From a virus: a stretch of DNA of 25,646 nt. The stretch spans positions 1 to 25,646 of IMG/VR virus record IMGVR_UViG_3300015261_000016; one strand, written 5' to 3'. The position numbers and the translations under genes were made by a program. Of the stretch, positions 12,954 through 20,061 are shown piece after piece. Each line of letters begins with the position of its first letter. Position 1 is the first letter of the stretch. The notes below the pieces were generated by a model, which was not told where the DNA came from, made no database searches, and saw only the letters and a list, made by a program, of their open reading frames with translations.

Positions 12954-13637
12954 ATGAAGACTGACACCCCGGCCGTGGCCAGACGCAGGCAGCGCCTGCA
13001 GCAGTGGATTGACGAACGCTTCCATGGGAAGCAGGCCGACTTCGTGCGTGCCACCGGCATCAATCAGGGTGAGCTGTCTGGACTGCTGAAGGAGAAGTCT
13101 TTCGGCGAAAAGCGCGCCCACTCCATCGAGCAAGCAGCTGGCATGCCGGCTGGATACCTCGGTGACGAATCGACCAAGGTCTCAACGGTCGCAGAGATTG
13201 CGACGACCAGCGACTACGTTCGCGTCGAGCAAATCGACGCGGAGGCACAAATGGGAGCGGTAGGTCGGGTGAACGAGGATTTTCCGGAGGTCGTACGTGC
13301 GATGGACTTCGCGCCCAACTACATCCGTTCCGTGATCGGGTTCATGCCGCCCGCTGGTCGGCTAAAGCTGGTGACTGGCGTTGGCGACTCGATGGCGCCG
13401 AAGATCAAGCCAGGTGAGATGGTGATGGTCGACACTGGTTGCCATGAATTCGTGGGCGACGGGCTGTACCTGATCAACACTGGATATGGCCACCAGATCA
13501 AGGCGCTCCAGGCCCAGCCTGATGGGATCTGGGCCCGGAGCGCGGACCAGGTCCTCTATCCCCCTTTCCGCTTGACCGACGAGGCCATCATTGGCGGCCG
13601 CGTTTATCTGATCCAGCACCTGGAGCGCGTGGCCTGA
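12954..13637 (+). CDS. cI: CI-type phage repressor, S24 peptidase family
   Basis: The protein has 227 residues; ATG 12954 is chosen because the in-frame ATG at 12894 lies inside operator 1. The N-terminal helix-turn-helix (about 10-50) includes KQADFVRATGINQGELSGLL. The C-terminal S24/LexA-like domain (about 90-227) has Ser146 in GVGDSMAPKI and Lys183 in GYGHQIKAL as catalytic pair, with GEMVMVD between them. It should keep PR and PL off in the lysogen and be cleaved upon RecA activation. The usual Ala-Gly cleavage site before the domain is not present; the hinge region reads AQMGAVGRV (99-106 region). It is transcribed rightward, between the two operator regions, as in lambda. Confidence 0.93.
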   Translation: MKTDTPAVARRRQRLQQWIDERFHGKQADFVRATGINQGELSGLLKEKSFGEKRAHSIEQAAGMPAGYLGDESTKVSTVAEIATTSDYVRVEQIDAEAQMGAVGRVNEDFPEVVRAMDFAPNYIRSVIGFMPPAGRLKLVTGVGDSMAPKIKPGEMVMVDTGCHEFVGDGLYLINTGYGHQIKALQAQPDGIWARSADQVLYPPFRLTDEAIIGGRVYLIQHLERVA

Positions 13638-13643
13638 CAAAGC

Positions 13644-13665
13644 GAGGCGGGAAGTGCCCCGTCTC
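13644..13665. terminator. Possible bidirectional terminator between cI and the lipoprotein
   Basis: GAGGCGGG (13644-13651) pairs with CCCGTCTC (13658-13665), with one G-T wobble, around a 6-nt loop, in the 32-bp gap between two converging genes. No long T-tract follows on either strand. Confidence 0.4.
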
Positions 13666-13669
13666 TGCG

Positions 13670-14092
13670 TTACTGCTCGCGCGTCAGGCGAAGACTTCCG
13701 TCCGAAGGAAGCAGCACCCGGTACGCCTGACGCTCGCCCGGGGCCAGCGTCAAATTCTGAGACGTTGAAATATTGGGGCATAGCCCGCCGCCGGTCTCCA
13801 GCTTGAGGAAGTAGGCGCCAGGCGCGAGGTGCAGCGTTGCCGTCTCCGCCTGTCGCAGCGCAACTACCTTCTGGTTGTTGACCGAAATGTCATGCGAGCA
13901 CCCCGACCCGGAGAACCCCTTGTCGCGGGCGATGACCACCACAGCCGAGCGTTCCGGCGACGCCTGCAGATACTCGGCCGCGTAGATTCGATCAGCCGGA
14001 ACCGCCCTGGCCTGCCCTTCAGCAACGGGCGCCGTGGAGCATCCAGCGGCCAGCGCTGCGCACAAAAGCGGTAGATAGCCTGAAGCCTTCAT
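13670..14092 (-). CDS. Prophage-encoded lipoprotein (lysogenic conversion candidate)
   Basis: The precursor has 140 residues. ATG 14090-14092 has a GGAGG site at 14098-14102. A lipoprotein signal, MKASGYLPLLCAALAAGCST, has the lipobox LAAGC with the acylated Cys at residue 18. The mature part resembles small beta-rich lipoproteins of the DUF2846 kind (SAVVVIARDKGFSGSGCSHD, LHLAPGAYFLKLETGGG). It lies outside the lytic operons, next to cI, where lambdoid phages carry genes expressed in the lysogen (compare rexAB). Prophage lipoproteins such as T5 Llp block receptors; a similar role here is inference. No Asp at +2 is seen (Ser follows Cys), which favours outer-membrane sorting. Confidence 0.85.
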   Translation of the reverse strand: MKASGYLPLLCAALAAGCSTAPVAEGQARAVPADRIYAAEYLQASPERSAVVVIARDKGFSGSGCSHDISVNNQKVVALRQAETATLHLAPGAYFLKLETGGGLCPNISTSQNLTLAPGERQAYRVLLPSDGSLRLTREQ

Positions 14093-14113
14093 CGTTTCCC
14101 CTCCATGTTGAGG

Positions 14114-14128
14114 CTCGATTCTATCGAG
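14114..14128. promoter_or_regulatory. Palindrome overlapping a -10-like box before the lipoprotein gene
   Basis: CTCGATTCTATCGAG has 6-bp arms around TCT. On the minus strand it contains TAGAAT (14118-14123), a 5/6 match to the -10 consensus, 26 bp before the lipoprotein start. No good -35 box is seen. It may be an operator for a regulator other than CI, since its sequence is unrelated to ATTACC sites. Confidence 0.35.
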
Positions 14129-14183
14129 TTGGATGCGATTGAGCTGACTTGTCCACACCTCCCTGAACGTCTTTACCAATTAT

Positions 14184-14199
14184 TTTACCTGATGGTATT
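14184..14199. promoter_or_regulatory. CI/Cro operator at PL (upstream)
   Basis: TTTACCTGATGGTATT keeps the TACC and GGTA half-sites of the operator. It overlaps the PL -35 box and starts exactly 24 bp before the second PL operator. Confidence 0.65.
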
Positions 14200-14225
14200 G
14201 ACACATCATTACCGTTTGGTAATCT
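14198..14225 (+). promoter_or_regulatory. PL-like early promoter
   Basis: TTGACA (14198-14203), a 16-bp spacer and TAATCT (14220-14225), with operator 14208-14223 in the same place as in PR. The start site would be near 14232, about 43 nt before the first gene at 14275, which has a GGAG site at 14265-14268. Confidence 0.65.
14208..14223. promoter_or_regulatory. CI/Cro operator at PL (downstream)
   Basis: ATTACCGTTTGGTAAT shares both ATTACC/GGTAAT arms with operator 1 of PR and has the same distance to the -35 box (4 bp). Confidence 0.8.
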
Positions 14226-14274
14226 CTCCGCACGCCCCGACGCCTCACTCCGAGGAAGGGCGACGGAGACCGTC

Positions 14275-14697
14275 ATGGACCAGCCCGCTGCCAACTCCAA
14301 CCCCTTGGCCCACCCCGCTGAGGAGATCCGCTTCCAACGCCAACTCGCATCCGTCCTCGCCGCCCAGCTGCTGAGCCACGGGCTGACCATGCCGGGCTGC
14401 GAAGTTGCGTACCTCGGCGCGCACTGGGCCAGCGACGGCAACTGCGAGCTGGCTTGGGAAGCTGCCCGCCGGCACCAGCTCCAGATGCTCGGCGATGCGA
14501 TCGACATCGTCCCGACCGGCCGGGATGCCCGTAGCGACCGTTCTGGGATGACCACGGACGCGCTGCAGAAGCGCCGCGCCGCCCGTCAGGAAGAGATCGA
14601 CCGCGTCCGCGCCCTGACCAACCCCTTCGCGGCGCAGCAGCCGCATGCCGATGGCGAGCTGCTTCTGGGCAACGCAGACCTGGAGCGCGCGGCATGA
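14275..14697 (+). CDS. Hypothetical phage protein, first gene of the PL operon
   Basis: The product has 140 residues and no recognised domain. After a Pro/Asn-rich start it is helical, with EEIRFQRQLASVLAAQLLSH at about 16-35 and a charged stretch QKRRAARQEEIDRVRAL later. Cys occurs at two places (MPGCEVAYLG, DGNCELAWEA). The first PL gene in lambda is N; this protein lacks an N-type short arginine-rich domain at its start, though it has RKR/RR clusters near residue 100. It ends in a 4-bp overlap with the next gene. Confidence 0.75.
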   Translation: MDQPAANSNPLAHPAEEIRFQRQLASVLAAQLLSHGLTMPGCEVAYLGAHWASDGNCELAWEAARRHQLQMLGDAIDIVPTGRDARSDRSGMTTDALQKRRAARQEEIDRVRALTNPFAAQQPHADGELLLGNADLERAA

Positions 14698-14897
14698 CCC
14701 CGCACTTCAACCCCTTCCTTTCGATCTTCGGCGGCCTGCTCTCTGCGCGGCCCGAGCCGATGACCAACGCAGGTCGCTACCTGCAGCAGCTGGAAATGGG
14801 CGACTGCCGCTTCTCCACCAACGACGAAACCGTCAGCGAAGAGCTGCTGGCCGGCCTGCGTCGCATCCAGATCACGACCTCCAAGGAGCCGCAATGA
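14694..14897 (+). CDS. Small hypothetical phage protein
   Basis: The product has 67 residues, coupled by ATGA overlaps at both ends. It opens MTPHFNPFLSIFGGLLSARP and carries NAGRYLQQLEMGDCRFSTND, a helix-turn-strand pattern. No family is recognised. Confidence 0.7.
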   Translation: MTPHFNPFLSIFGGLLSARPEPMTNAGRYLQQLEMGDCRFSTNDETVSEELLAGLRRIQITTSKEPQ

Positions 14898-15103
14898 ACA
14901 CCAACGTTCGCCAGATCGCCGAGTTCCGAGCTGTCCGCGACGCAGTGGCCTGCACCGGGCTGAACCCGGCCCCGCTGTTCCAGCGCCTCAATGCTGAGCA
15001 GCGCCAGGGCTATCGCGGCCTCTCCGTCGTCAACAACGCGCTGCGCCTGCGCCGGCAGTTCAAGGACGAGTTCACCACCCCGACCGGCCCGGAGGCGGCA
15101 TGA
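14894..15103 (+). CDS. Small hypothetical phage protein
   Basis: The product has 69 residues. The start at ATG 14894 overlaps the preceding stop; a longer frame from 14645 would run through the two upstream genes. It is a mostly helical, basic protein (VRQIAEFRAVRDAVACTGLN, ALRLRRQFKDEF). No family is recognised. Confidence 0.7.
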   Translation: MNTNVRQIAEFRAVRDAVACTGLNPAPLFQRLNAEQRQGYRGLSVVNNALRLRRQFKDEFTTPTGPEAA

Positions 15104-15228
15104 AGTTCGAAGAATTGATCGCCGAGGAAACCGCAGGCATGTCGCGCGAGTTCGCCTTCTACGGCGCGGTGGTCGGGCTGGTGCTGGGCATCGTTGGCAC
15201 GCTGGTGGTGCAGGGAGTTTTCCAGTGA
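15100..15228 (+). CDS. Small membrane protein
   Basis: The product has 42 residues. An acidic start (MKFEELIAEETAGMSREF) leads into a single hydrophobic segment (about 20-41, AFYGAVVGLVLGIVGTLVVQ). It is coupled upstream by ATGA and downstream by GTGA. No family is recognised. It may pair with the next, also membrane-bound, product. Confidence 0.6.
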   Translation: MKFEELIAEETAGMSREFAFYGAVVGLVLGIVGTLVVQGVFQ

Positions 15229-15470
15229 GCCGGCCCGTTGCTCCGATCCTGGCGCCGCTGGCCATGTGGGCGCTGTTCTGCGGCTTCGCCGCCGCCGGCT
15301 GCGTGCTGGCCGTGGTGCACGACAGCCTCTTCGCGCTGCTGGTGATGCGCGGCGTGCTGGCTGCGTCGGTCTACCAAACCGTTCTGGAATGGCAGCGCGC
15401 AGAGAAGGCGCTGGCCACCCGCCGAACTGCCGCCGCGACGATCCCCGCCGTTCCCCAAGACCTGCAGTAA
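15225..15470 (+). CDS. Small membrane protein with two hydrophobic segments
   Basis: The product has 81 residues and a GTG start at 15225 overlapping the preceding TGA; the frame is open far upstream but only this start fits the operon. Hydrophobic segments lie at about residues 6-29 and 33-48, followed by a basic cytoplasmic tail (WQRAEKALATRR). No family is recognised. Confidence 0.6.
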   Translation: MSRPVAPILAPLAMWALFCGFAAAGCVLAVVHDSLFALLVMRGVLAASVYQTVLEWQRAEKALATRRTAAATIPAVPQDLQ

Positions 15471-15508
15471 CCACTGCCGGCGCGGCCGGCCCAACCTAAG
15501 AGGTTCCC

Positions 15509-16033
15509 ATGTTCCATCTGGACAAAAACCCCGCCGTGATCGGAAACGTCAACGTGCGCATCGAGCGCCACGGTGAAGAGCGTTCCCTTGCGGTCGACGT
15601 CACCTTCGTCACCAGCACCGGCAACACAGTCCTGGACCACTTCGACAAGGAGCTGCGCAAGGCGCTGTTCCGCAAGCCCAAGGCAGGCGAGCAGCAGTCG
15701 CTGCCGACCATCGGTGAGCACCTGACCGAAATCAAGATTCCCAGCCTGGAACCGCTCAAGGTCGGGCATGAATTCAAGGGCTTCGAACTGCAGATCGATG
15801 GCGAGCTGGATGGCACGCGGCCGATCTTCCTGGTCGACGTGAAGCTCAAGAAGTTCGTCATCGCCCCGAAGGAAGGTGGCAGCGTGGAACTCTCCTTCAA
15901 GGCGTCGGCGAACGTCGATCCGGATGAAGTGGCGGAGCTCACCGAAGCGCTGATCCGTGAATCCGTCGTGCTGACGCTGCAGCCCGGCAAGGCCAACGAC
16001 GAACCGCAGCAGGAAGACCTGGCTGCCGCCTGA
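15509..16033 (+). CDS. Hypothetical phage protein of the recombination region
   Basis: The product has 174 residues. It is a beta-rich, acidic protein (NVNVRIERHGEERSLAVDVT, FKGFELQIDGELDG, IFLVDVKLKKFVIAPKEGGS) ending in an acidic tail (DEPQQEDLAAA). It lies upstream of recT, where single-strand binding proteins often occur. The acidic tail is shared by SSBs, but no OB-fold signature is evident, so no function is assigned. It has its own start after a 38-bp gap. Confidence 0.75.
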   Translation: MFHLDKNPAVIGNVNVRIERHGEERSLAVDVTFVTSTGNTVLDHFDKELRKALFRKPKAGEQQSLPTIGEHLTEIKIPSLEPLKVGHEFKGFELQIDGELDGTRPIFLVDVKLKKFVIAPKEGGSVELSFKASANVDPDEVAELTEALIRESVVLTLQPGKANDEPQQEDLAAA

Positions 16034-16115
16034 TCCCCTGCCCTGCGCTGCCCCCCTGTGGCGCATGGCTGACAGCCCGGAAAGACGGGCACCTCTTTCC
16101 GCCCAGGAGCACAAC

Positions 16116-16412
16116 ATGTCCAGCACTTCGCCGGCCCCGCGCCGCATCCAGCTGATCGACGTCGATTCCTCGCAGATCCACAGCATCGGCCACGACCCTG
16201 ACACCGACACCTTGGCCATCTGCTTCAAGCGCGGCACTGGTGCCGCCCGTGGCCCGGGTTCGATCTACCACTACGAGAACTTCAGCGCGGCCGAGTTCGA
16301 GGCGTTCAAGAACGCCGACTCCATCGGCAAGCACTTCGGCGGCTACATCAAGCCTTTCCCGCTGAAGTATCCCTACAAGCGGGTCAATGAAGAGCAGCAG
16401 GCAGCCGCCTGA
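16116..16412 (+). CDS. KTSC-domain protein
   Basis: The product has 98 residues. ATG 16116 has an AGGAG site at 16105-16109; an in-frame ATG at 16065 lacks one. The core, IQLIDVDSSQIHSIGHDPDT, LAICFKRG, IYHYENFSAAEFEAFKNADS and IGKHFGGYIK, follows the KTSC domain (PF13619): a short beta sheet with the SSxIxxIGYDP start and a final GxxFxxxIK. These domains occur alone in phages and fused to RNA or DNA-associated enzymes; the molecular role is not known. Confidence 0.85.
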   Translation: MSSTSPAPRRIQLIDVDSSQIHSIGHDPDTDTLAICFKRGTGAARGPGSIYHYENFSAAEFEAFKNADSIGKHFGGYIKPFPLKYPYKRVNEEQQAAA

Positions 16413-16537
16413 TCGACCACGGAGAGGAATGCGCAGGCTGATGCGCAGCGAGATGGAATGCCGCAGTTCAAGGGCGCGGCTGCCATAGGTGGTAATGACG
16501 GGGCGCTTCGGCATAACCGTCTAAGCGCTGGATCAGT

Positions 16538-16611
16538 GCCACCCAGCCAGCCGGAGATCAGCACCGGCCCTCTCCACCAGTAAATCGCGGGTTCGATTCC
16601 CGCTAGGTGGC
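16538..16611 (+). pseudogene. Degenerate tRNA-like sequence
   Basis: The 3' part has a perfect T-arm, GCGGG-TTCGATT-CCCGC (16587-16603), followed by TAGGTGG, which pairs at six of seven positions with CCACCCA at 16540-16546. In between, AGCCAGCCGGAGATCAGCA resembles a D-arm with the conserved GG pair. The total length is about 73 nt, right for a tRNA. The D stem and the anticodon stem do not pair properly, so it is probably a decayed phage tRNA or a structural mimic. Confidence 0.4.
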
Positions 16612-16635
16612 GACGTTGTGGTCAAGACGAGATGC

Positions 16636-16646
16636 GGTTCGATTCC
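16636..16646 (+). repeat. Second copy of the T-arm 11-mer
   Basis: GGTTCGATTCC occurs at 16590-16600 and again here, 46 bp later. The second copy lacks a full T-stem and acceptor, so it looks like a remnant of a second tRNA-like unit. Confidence 0.5.
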
Positions 16647-16742
16647 GTGAGGGGGCCTTGGAAGCCAAAGCCCGCGTGGTCCCGGCGATACGGGACACCC
16701 CATTCCCATCAAGCCGGTCATGCCGGCCGGAGATCCAAAGCC

Positions 16743-17585
16743 ATGAATGCCCAGGTGCAACAACAGGTCGCGGTGGCACCCCAGCCGCGCCAGCAATTCG
16801 ACCTCAGCCCGCAGACGTTCGAGCAGGCCCTGACCTTCGCCGACTACCTGGCCGACAGCGACTTGGTGCCGAAGGACTTCAAGGGCAAGCCGGCCAATTG
16901 CCTGATTGCCATGCAGTGGGGCGCCGAGCTGGGACTCAAGCCCCTACAGGCTCTGCAGAACCTCGCGATCATTAACGGTCGGCCCGCGTTGTGGGGCGAT
17001 GCCGTGATTGCGCTGGTGCGCAGCTCACCGCTGTGTGAGTACATCACCGAAGCGGATGACGGCCATACCGCAGTTTGCCGGGTGAAGCGCCGCGGCGAAG
17101 CCGAGGAGGTCCGCACCTTCAGCATGGACGACGCCAAGGTGGCCGGCCTGCTCGGAAAGGCTGGCCCTTGGACGCAATACCCGAAGCGCATGCGCCAGAT
17201 GCGCGCCCGTGCCTTTGCCTTACGCGACGTGTTCGCGGACGTGCTGCGCGGCATGCCCATCGCCGAAGAGATCATGGACATCCCGGTGGCAGGAGCCGCC
17301 CAGGCCGAGCCGTCGCGAGCTGCCATCGAAGGCGAGTCGGCGAAGCAGCTCCCCTTCTATCCGGAGGCGGACTTCAAAGCGAACCTGCCGAAGTGGTGGG
17401 ACCTCATCGCCAGCAAGAAAAAATCCGCCGACGACCTGATTGCAACCCTGCAGACCAAGGCGCGTTTCACGGACGAGCAGCTGAAGGACATCCGTAACCC
17501 GCCGAAGGATGAAGACCCGGGCGAGCCGCAGACCGACGTCGCGGCTGCTGCTGGCGGACTGACCCAAACTGCCGTGGAGCGTTGA
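16743..17585 (+). CDS. recT: RecT-family single-strand annealing protein
   Basis: The protein has 280 residues. ATG 16743 is used because the upstream in-frame extension covers the untranslated region. The core has LADSDLVPKDFKGKPANCLI, AMQWGAELGLKPLQALQNLA and IINGRPALWGDAVIALV (about 36-94), then AKVAGLLGKAGPWTQYPKRM and MRARAFALRDVFADVLRG. This is the RecT (PF03837) pattern. RecT coats single-stranded DNA and anneals it to complementary strands. Its partner nuclease is the next gene. A helical C-terminal third (about 205-280) with KKKSADDLIATLQTKARFTD is an addition. Together they make the phage's own recombination system. Confidence 0.93.
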   Translation: MNAQVQQQVAVAPQPRQQFDLSPQTFEQALTFADYLADSDLVPKDFKGKPANCLIAMQWGAELGLKPLQALQNLAIINGRPALWGDAVIALVRSSPLCEYITEADDGHTAVCRVKRRGEAEEVRTFSMDDAKVAGLLGKAGPWTQYPKRMRQMRARAFALRDVFADVLRGMPIAEEIMDIPVAGAAQAEPSRAAIEGESAKQLPFYPEADFKANLPKWWDLIASKKKSADDLIATLQTKARFTDEQLKDIRNPPKDEDPGEPQTDVAAAAGGLTQTAVER

Positions 17586-17587
17586 CC

Positions 17588-19363
17588 ATGAAGATCGTGA
17601 GCCTGATCCAGGGCACCCCGGAATGGCACGCCCACCGCGCCAGCCACTTCAACGCCAGCGATGCACCGGCGATGCTGGGCCTGTCCCCGTACAAGACCCG
17701 CGCGCAGCTGATCCGCGAGCTGGCGACCGGCGCGGCCGAAGAAATCGACGCCGAGACGCAGCGCCGCTTAGATGATGGACACCTCTTCGAGGCTCTGGCC
17801 CGCCCGGTGGCCGAGCAGATCATCGGGCACGAGCTGTACCCGGTGGTCGGATCGGATGGTCCGTATTCCGCTTCTTTCGACGGCCTCACGTTGCTGGGCG
17901 ATCTGGCCTTCGAGCACAAGTCGCTGAACGACGCCCTGCGTGCCGCCATGGTTGAAGGGTGCACCGGTGCTGACCTTCCAGAGCTCTACCAGGTGCAGAT
18001 GGAGCACCAGCTGATGGTCAGCGAGGAATCTGATCGCGTGCTGTTTATGGCGTCGAAGTGGAAGAAGGACAGCCAGGGCGAGTGGCAGCTGGTCGAAGAG
18101 CGCCACTGCTGGTACACGCCCAACCCCGAGCTGCGCGCACGCATTGTCGCCGGCTGGGCCCAGCTGGAGGCCGACGTGGCTGCCTACGAGCCGGAGGCAC
18201 ATGCAGCGCCGGTCGCCGCCGGCCGCGCGCCGGACCAGATGCCCGCGCTCCGCATCGAAGTGACCGGCATGGTTACCGCCTCGAACCTCGCCGACTGGAA
18301 GGAGCGAGCCATCGCAGTGTTCCAGGGCATCAGCCAGGACCTGGTCACCGATCAGGACTTCGCCGATGCCGAGAAGACCGTGAAGTGGTGCAGCGATATC
18401 GAGAGCCAGCTGGCCGGCGCCAAGCAGCATGCCCTGAGCCAGACCGAGAGCATCGACCTGCTGTTCCGCACGATCGATGACATCAGCGAGCAGGCCAGGG
18501 CCACACGCCTGGCGCTGGACAAGCTGGTCACGAAGCGGAAGGAGGAGCGCCGCACCGAGATCGGCAACAACGCCCGCCGCGCGGTGCAGGATCACGTCCG
18601 CGCCATCAACGAGACGCTGGGCGAACACGGCCTGCCGATGCCGACCACGCTGATCGCCGACCTGCAGGCGGCAATGAAGGGCAAGCGCTCCTTCGCCAGC
18701 ATGCAGGACGCGGTCGACACGGTGGCCACGAACGCCAAGATCACCGCCAGCCAGACCGCCGACCGGATCCGCGCCAACATGGCGATCCTGGCCGAGCAGC
18801 CCGAGTATTCCACCCTGTTCTCCGACCGCGTGCAGCTGTGTGCCAGCAAGGCGCCGGAGGACCTGCGCAACCTGGTCGCCGCCCGCATCGCCGAGCACCA
18901 GCGCGTCGAGCAGGCCCGACTGGATGCCCAGCGGGAGAAAATCCGTGAGGAGGAGGAGGCCAAGGCCCGGAAGCTGGCCGCCGATGAAGTCGCAGCCCAG
19001 CAGCAGCGAGAAGCGGAGGAGCGTGCCGCGGCTGCTCCGGCCCCTGCTCCGGTCGAGGCCGCGCCGCCCGCTCAGCAGGTGGGCGCTCCGGCGCCGCGCC
19101 CGGTACCGACGGCAGTGTCCAGCAGCAGCGCACCGCCGGCAGCGGCGGCACCGCGCGAGGTGGTCAAGATCAAGCTGGGCGACATCAACGCGCGCATCGC
19201 CCCGCTTTCGATCTCCGCCGACGGCCTGGCCCAGTTGGGGTTCAAGCCTCTCAACACCACCGGCGCGGCGAAGCTCTACGACCAGGCGCAGTTCCCGGCC
19301 ATCTGCAAGGCGCTGATCGAAGGCCTGCGCGGCGCCGCCGAACAGTACCCGATGGCCGCCTGA
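17588..19363 (+). CDS. YqaJ-type exonuclease with long C-terminal extension
   Basis: The protein has 591 residues; ATG 17588 has a GGAG site 8 nt upstream, and a TTG at 17582 is less likely. Residues 1-200 are a YqaJ/lambda-exonuclease fold: RASHFNASDAPAMLGLSPY, ASFDGL with D98, the E109-x-K111 pair in FEHKS, and YQVQMEHQLMV at 134-144. It would degrade one strand of double-stranded ends to feed RecT. Typical YqaJ proteins are about 200-320 residues. Here a helical middle (about 225-430) that recalls DUF1351, a highly charged coiled coil (430-478), an Ala/Pro linker (479-518) and a final 70-residue domain are fused on. The stop overlaps the next ATG by 1 bp. Confidence 0.9.
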   Translation: MKIVSLIQGTPEWHAHRASHFNASDAPAMLGLSPYKTRAQLIRELATGAAEEIDAETQRRLDDGHLFEALARPVAEQIIGHELYPVVGSDGPYSASFDGLTLLGDLAFEHKSLNDALRAAMVEGCTGADLPELYQVQMEHQLMVSEESDRVLFMASKWKKDSQGEWQLVEERHCWYTPNPELRARIVAGWAQLEADVAAYEPEAHAAPVAAGRAPDQMPALRIEVTGMVTASNLADWKERAIAVFQGISQDLVTDQDFADAEKTVKWCSDIESQLAGAKQHALSQTESIDLLFRTIDDISEQARATRLALDKLVTKRKEERRTEIGNNARRAVQDHVRAINETLGEHGLPMPTTLIADLQAAMKGKRSFASMQDAVDTVATNAKITASQTADRIRANMAILAEQPEYSTLFSDRVQLCASKAPEDLRNLVAARIAEHQRVEQARLDAQREKIREEEEAKARKLAADEVAAQQQREAEERAAAAPAPAPVEAAPPAQQVGAPAPRPVPTAVSSSSAPPAAAAPREVVKIKLGDINARIAPLSISADGLAQLGFKPLNTTGAAKLYDQAQFPAICKALIEGLRGAAEQYPMAA

Positions 19364-19593
19364 TGGACACCAAGACCTGCACCGGGTGCCACCGCTGCCT
19401 GCCGCTGGATTCGTTCCCGCGCGCCGGCAAGCGGGGCCATGAGTCGACTTGCGCCATGTGCACCAACGACGCGCGCCGGTTGCGCACGCCGCTGCCGGCA
19501 ATCAAGCCGGACCCGGTGCAGGTCCGGATCAACAACACCTTCAACCTGTGGCACGGGCCGGTGAGCCGCGCGCCGCTGAGGATCGCAGCATGA
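19363..19593 (+). CDS. Small zinc-finger protein
   Basis: The product has 76 residues. It opens MDTKTCTGCHRCLPLDSFPR and continues GHESTCAMCTNDARR: two CxxC knuckles about 20 residues apart, the zinc-ribbon arrangement seen before HNH domains (which is absent here). The ATG shares its A with the preceding TGA, so translation is coupled. No specific function is known. Confidence 0.75.
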   Translation: MDTKTCTGCHRCLPLDSFPRAGKRGHESTCAMCTNDARRLRTPLPAIKPDPVQVRINNTFNLWHGPVSRAPLRIAA

Positions 19594-19805
19594 CCGACAT
19601 CCATGCCCGCCCCTTCTACGACAGCCCCACGCGGCGCCAGAAGGAAACCGAACAGCAGAAGCTGGAGGCCGACATTGCGGCCTTCCAGAAAGCCGGCGGC
19701 CGCGTCCAGGTGCTGGGCGACACGCCGCTGAAGAAGGCGAAGAGCCGTCGTCAGGTGATCGAGGGGCGACTGCCCTCGCCCAGCCGGAAGGAGCAGGCTG
19801 CATGA
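19590..19805 (+). CDS. Small basic hypothetical protein
   Basis: The product has 71 residues, starting at ATG 19590 in a 4-bp overlap with the previous gene. It is charged and helical (SPTRRQKETEQQKLEADIAA, PLKKAKSRRQVIEGRLPSPS). No family is recognised. The basic content would suit nucleic-acid contact, but that is a guess. Confidence 0.65.
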   Translation: MTDIHARPFYDSPTRRQKETEQQKLEADIAAFQKAGGRVQVLGDTPLKKAKSRRQVIEGRLPSPSRKEQAA

Positions 19806-20059
19806 GCCGGACAATCTCCCGCCGCGCGCCGAAGCGCAACGGCGGCTTCTCCTGGGGCCGGTACCCGATGGGCAACACCGGTGTTATCGCCTATCGGCTG
19901 TTCCGCCGTGACCTGACCGGCGCCGTGCACTTCGAAGGGCTGGATTTCTACCCGCAGGACAACCGCCGCGATGTGGCGATCGCGCTTCGTGCGGCGTGCC
20001 ACCGCCTTCGCGATCGCGTGGATGACCTGGACCTCGTTTCTCTCGGAGTGGCAGCGTGA
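19802..20059 (+). CDS. Small hypothetical phage protein
   Basis: The product has 85 residues and starts in a 4-bp overlap. The N-terminus is basic (MSRTISRRAPKRNGGFSWGR), then a beta-rich middle (VIAYRLFRRDLTGAVHFEGL) and a helical end. No family is recognised. It is the last operon gene before the antisense membrane-protein gene. Confidence 0.65.
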   Translation: MSRTISRRAPKRNGGFSWGRYPMGNTGVIAYRLFRRDLTGAVHFEGLDFYPQDNRRDVAIALRAACHRLRDRVDDLDLVSLGVAA

Positions 20060-20061
20060 TC

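Larger units (their letters stand above)
16413..16742. other. Intergenic region with tRNA-like and structured elements
   Basis: This 330-bp gap before recT has no convincing gene. It contains a stable hairpin at 16503-16528 (GCGCTT-CGG-loop-CCG-TCT-AAGCGC), a tRNA-like stretch at 16538-16611 and a second T-arm-like 11-mer at 16636-16646. The recT ribosome site (GGAGA) is at 16729-16733. The length is unusual in an otherwise overlapping operon. Confidence 0.6.

Noticed and set aside
17768-19501. A 577-codon minus-strand open frame opposite the YqaJ gene
   Set aside because: The plus strand carries conserved nuclease motifs; the minus frame shows only shadow composition.
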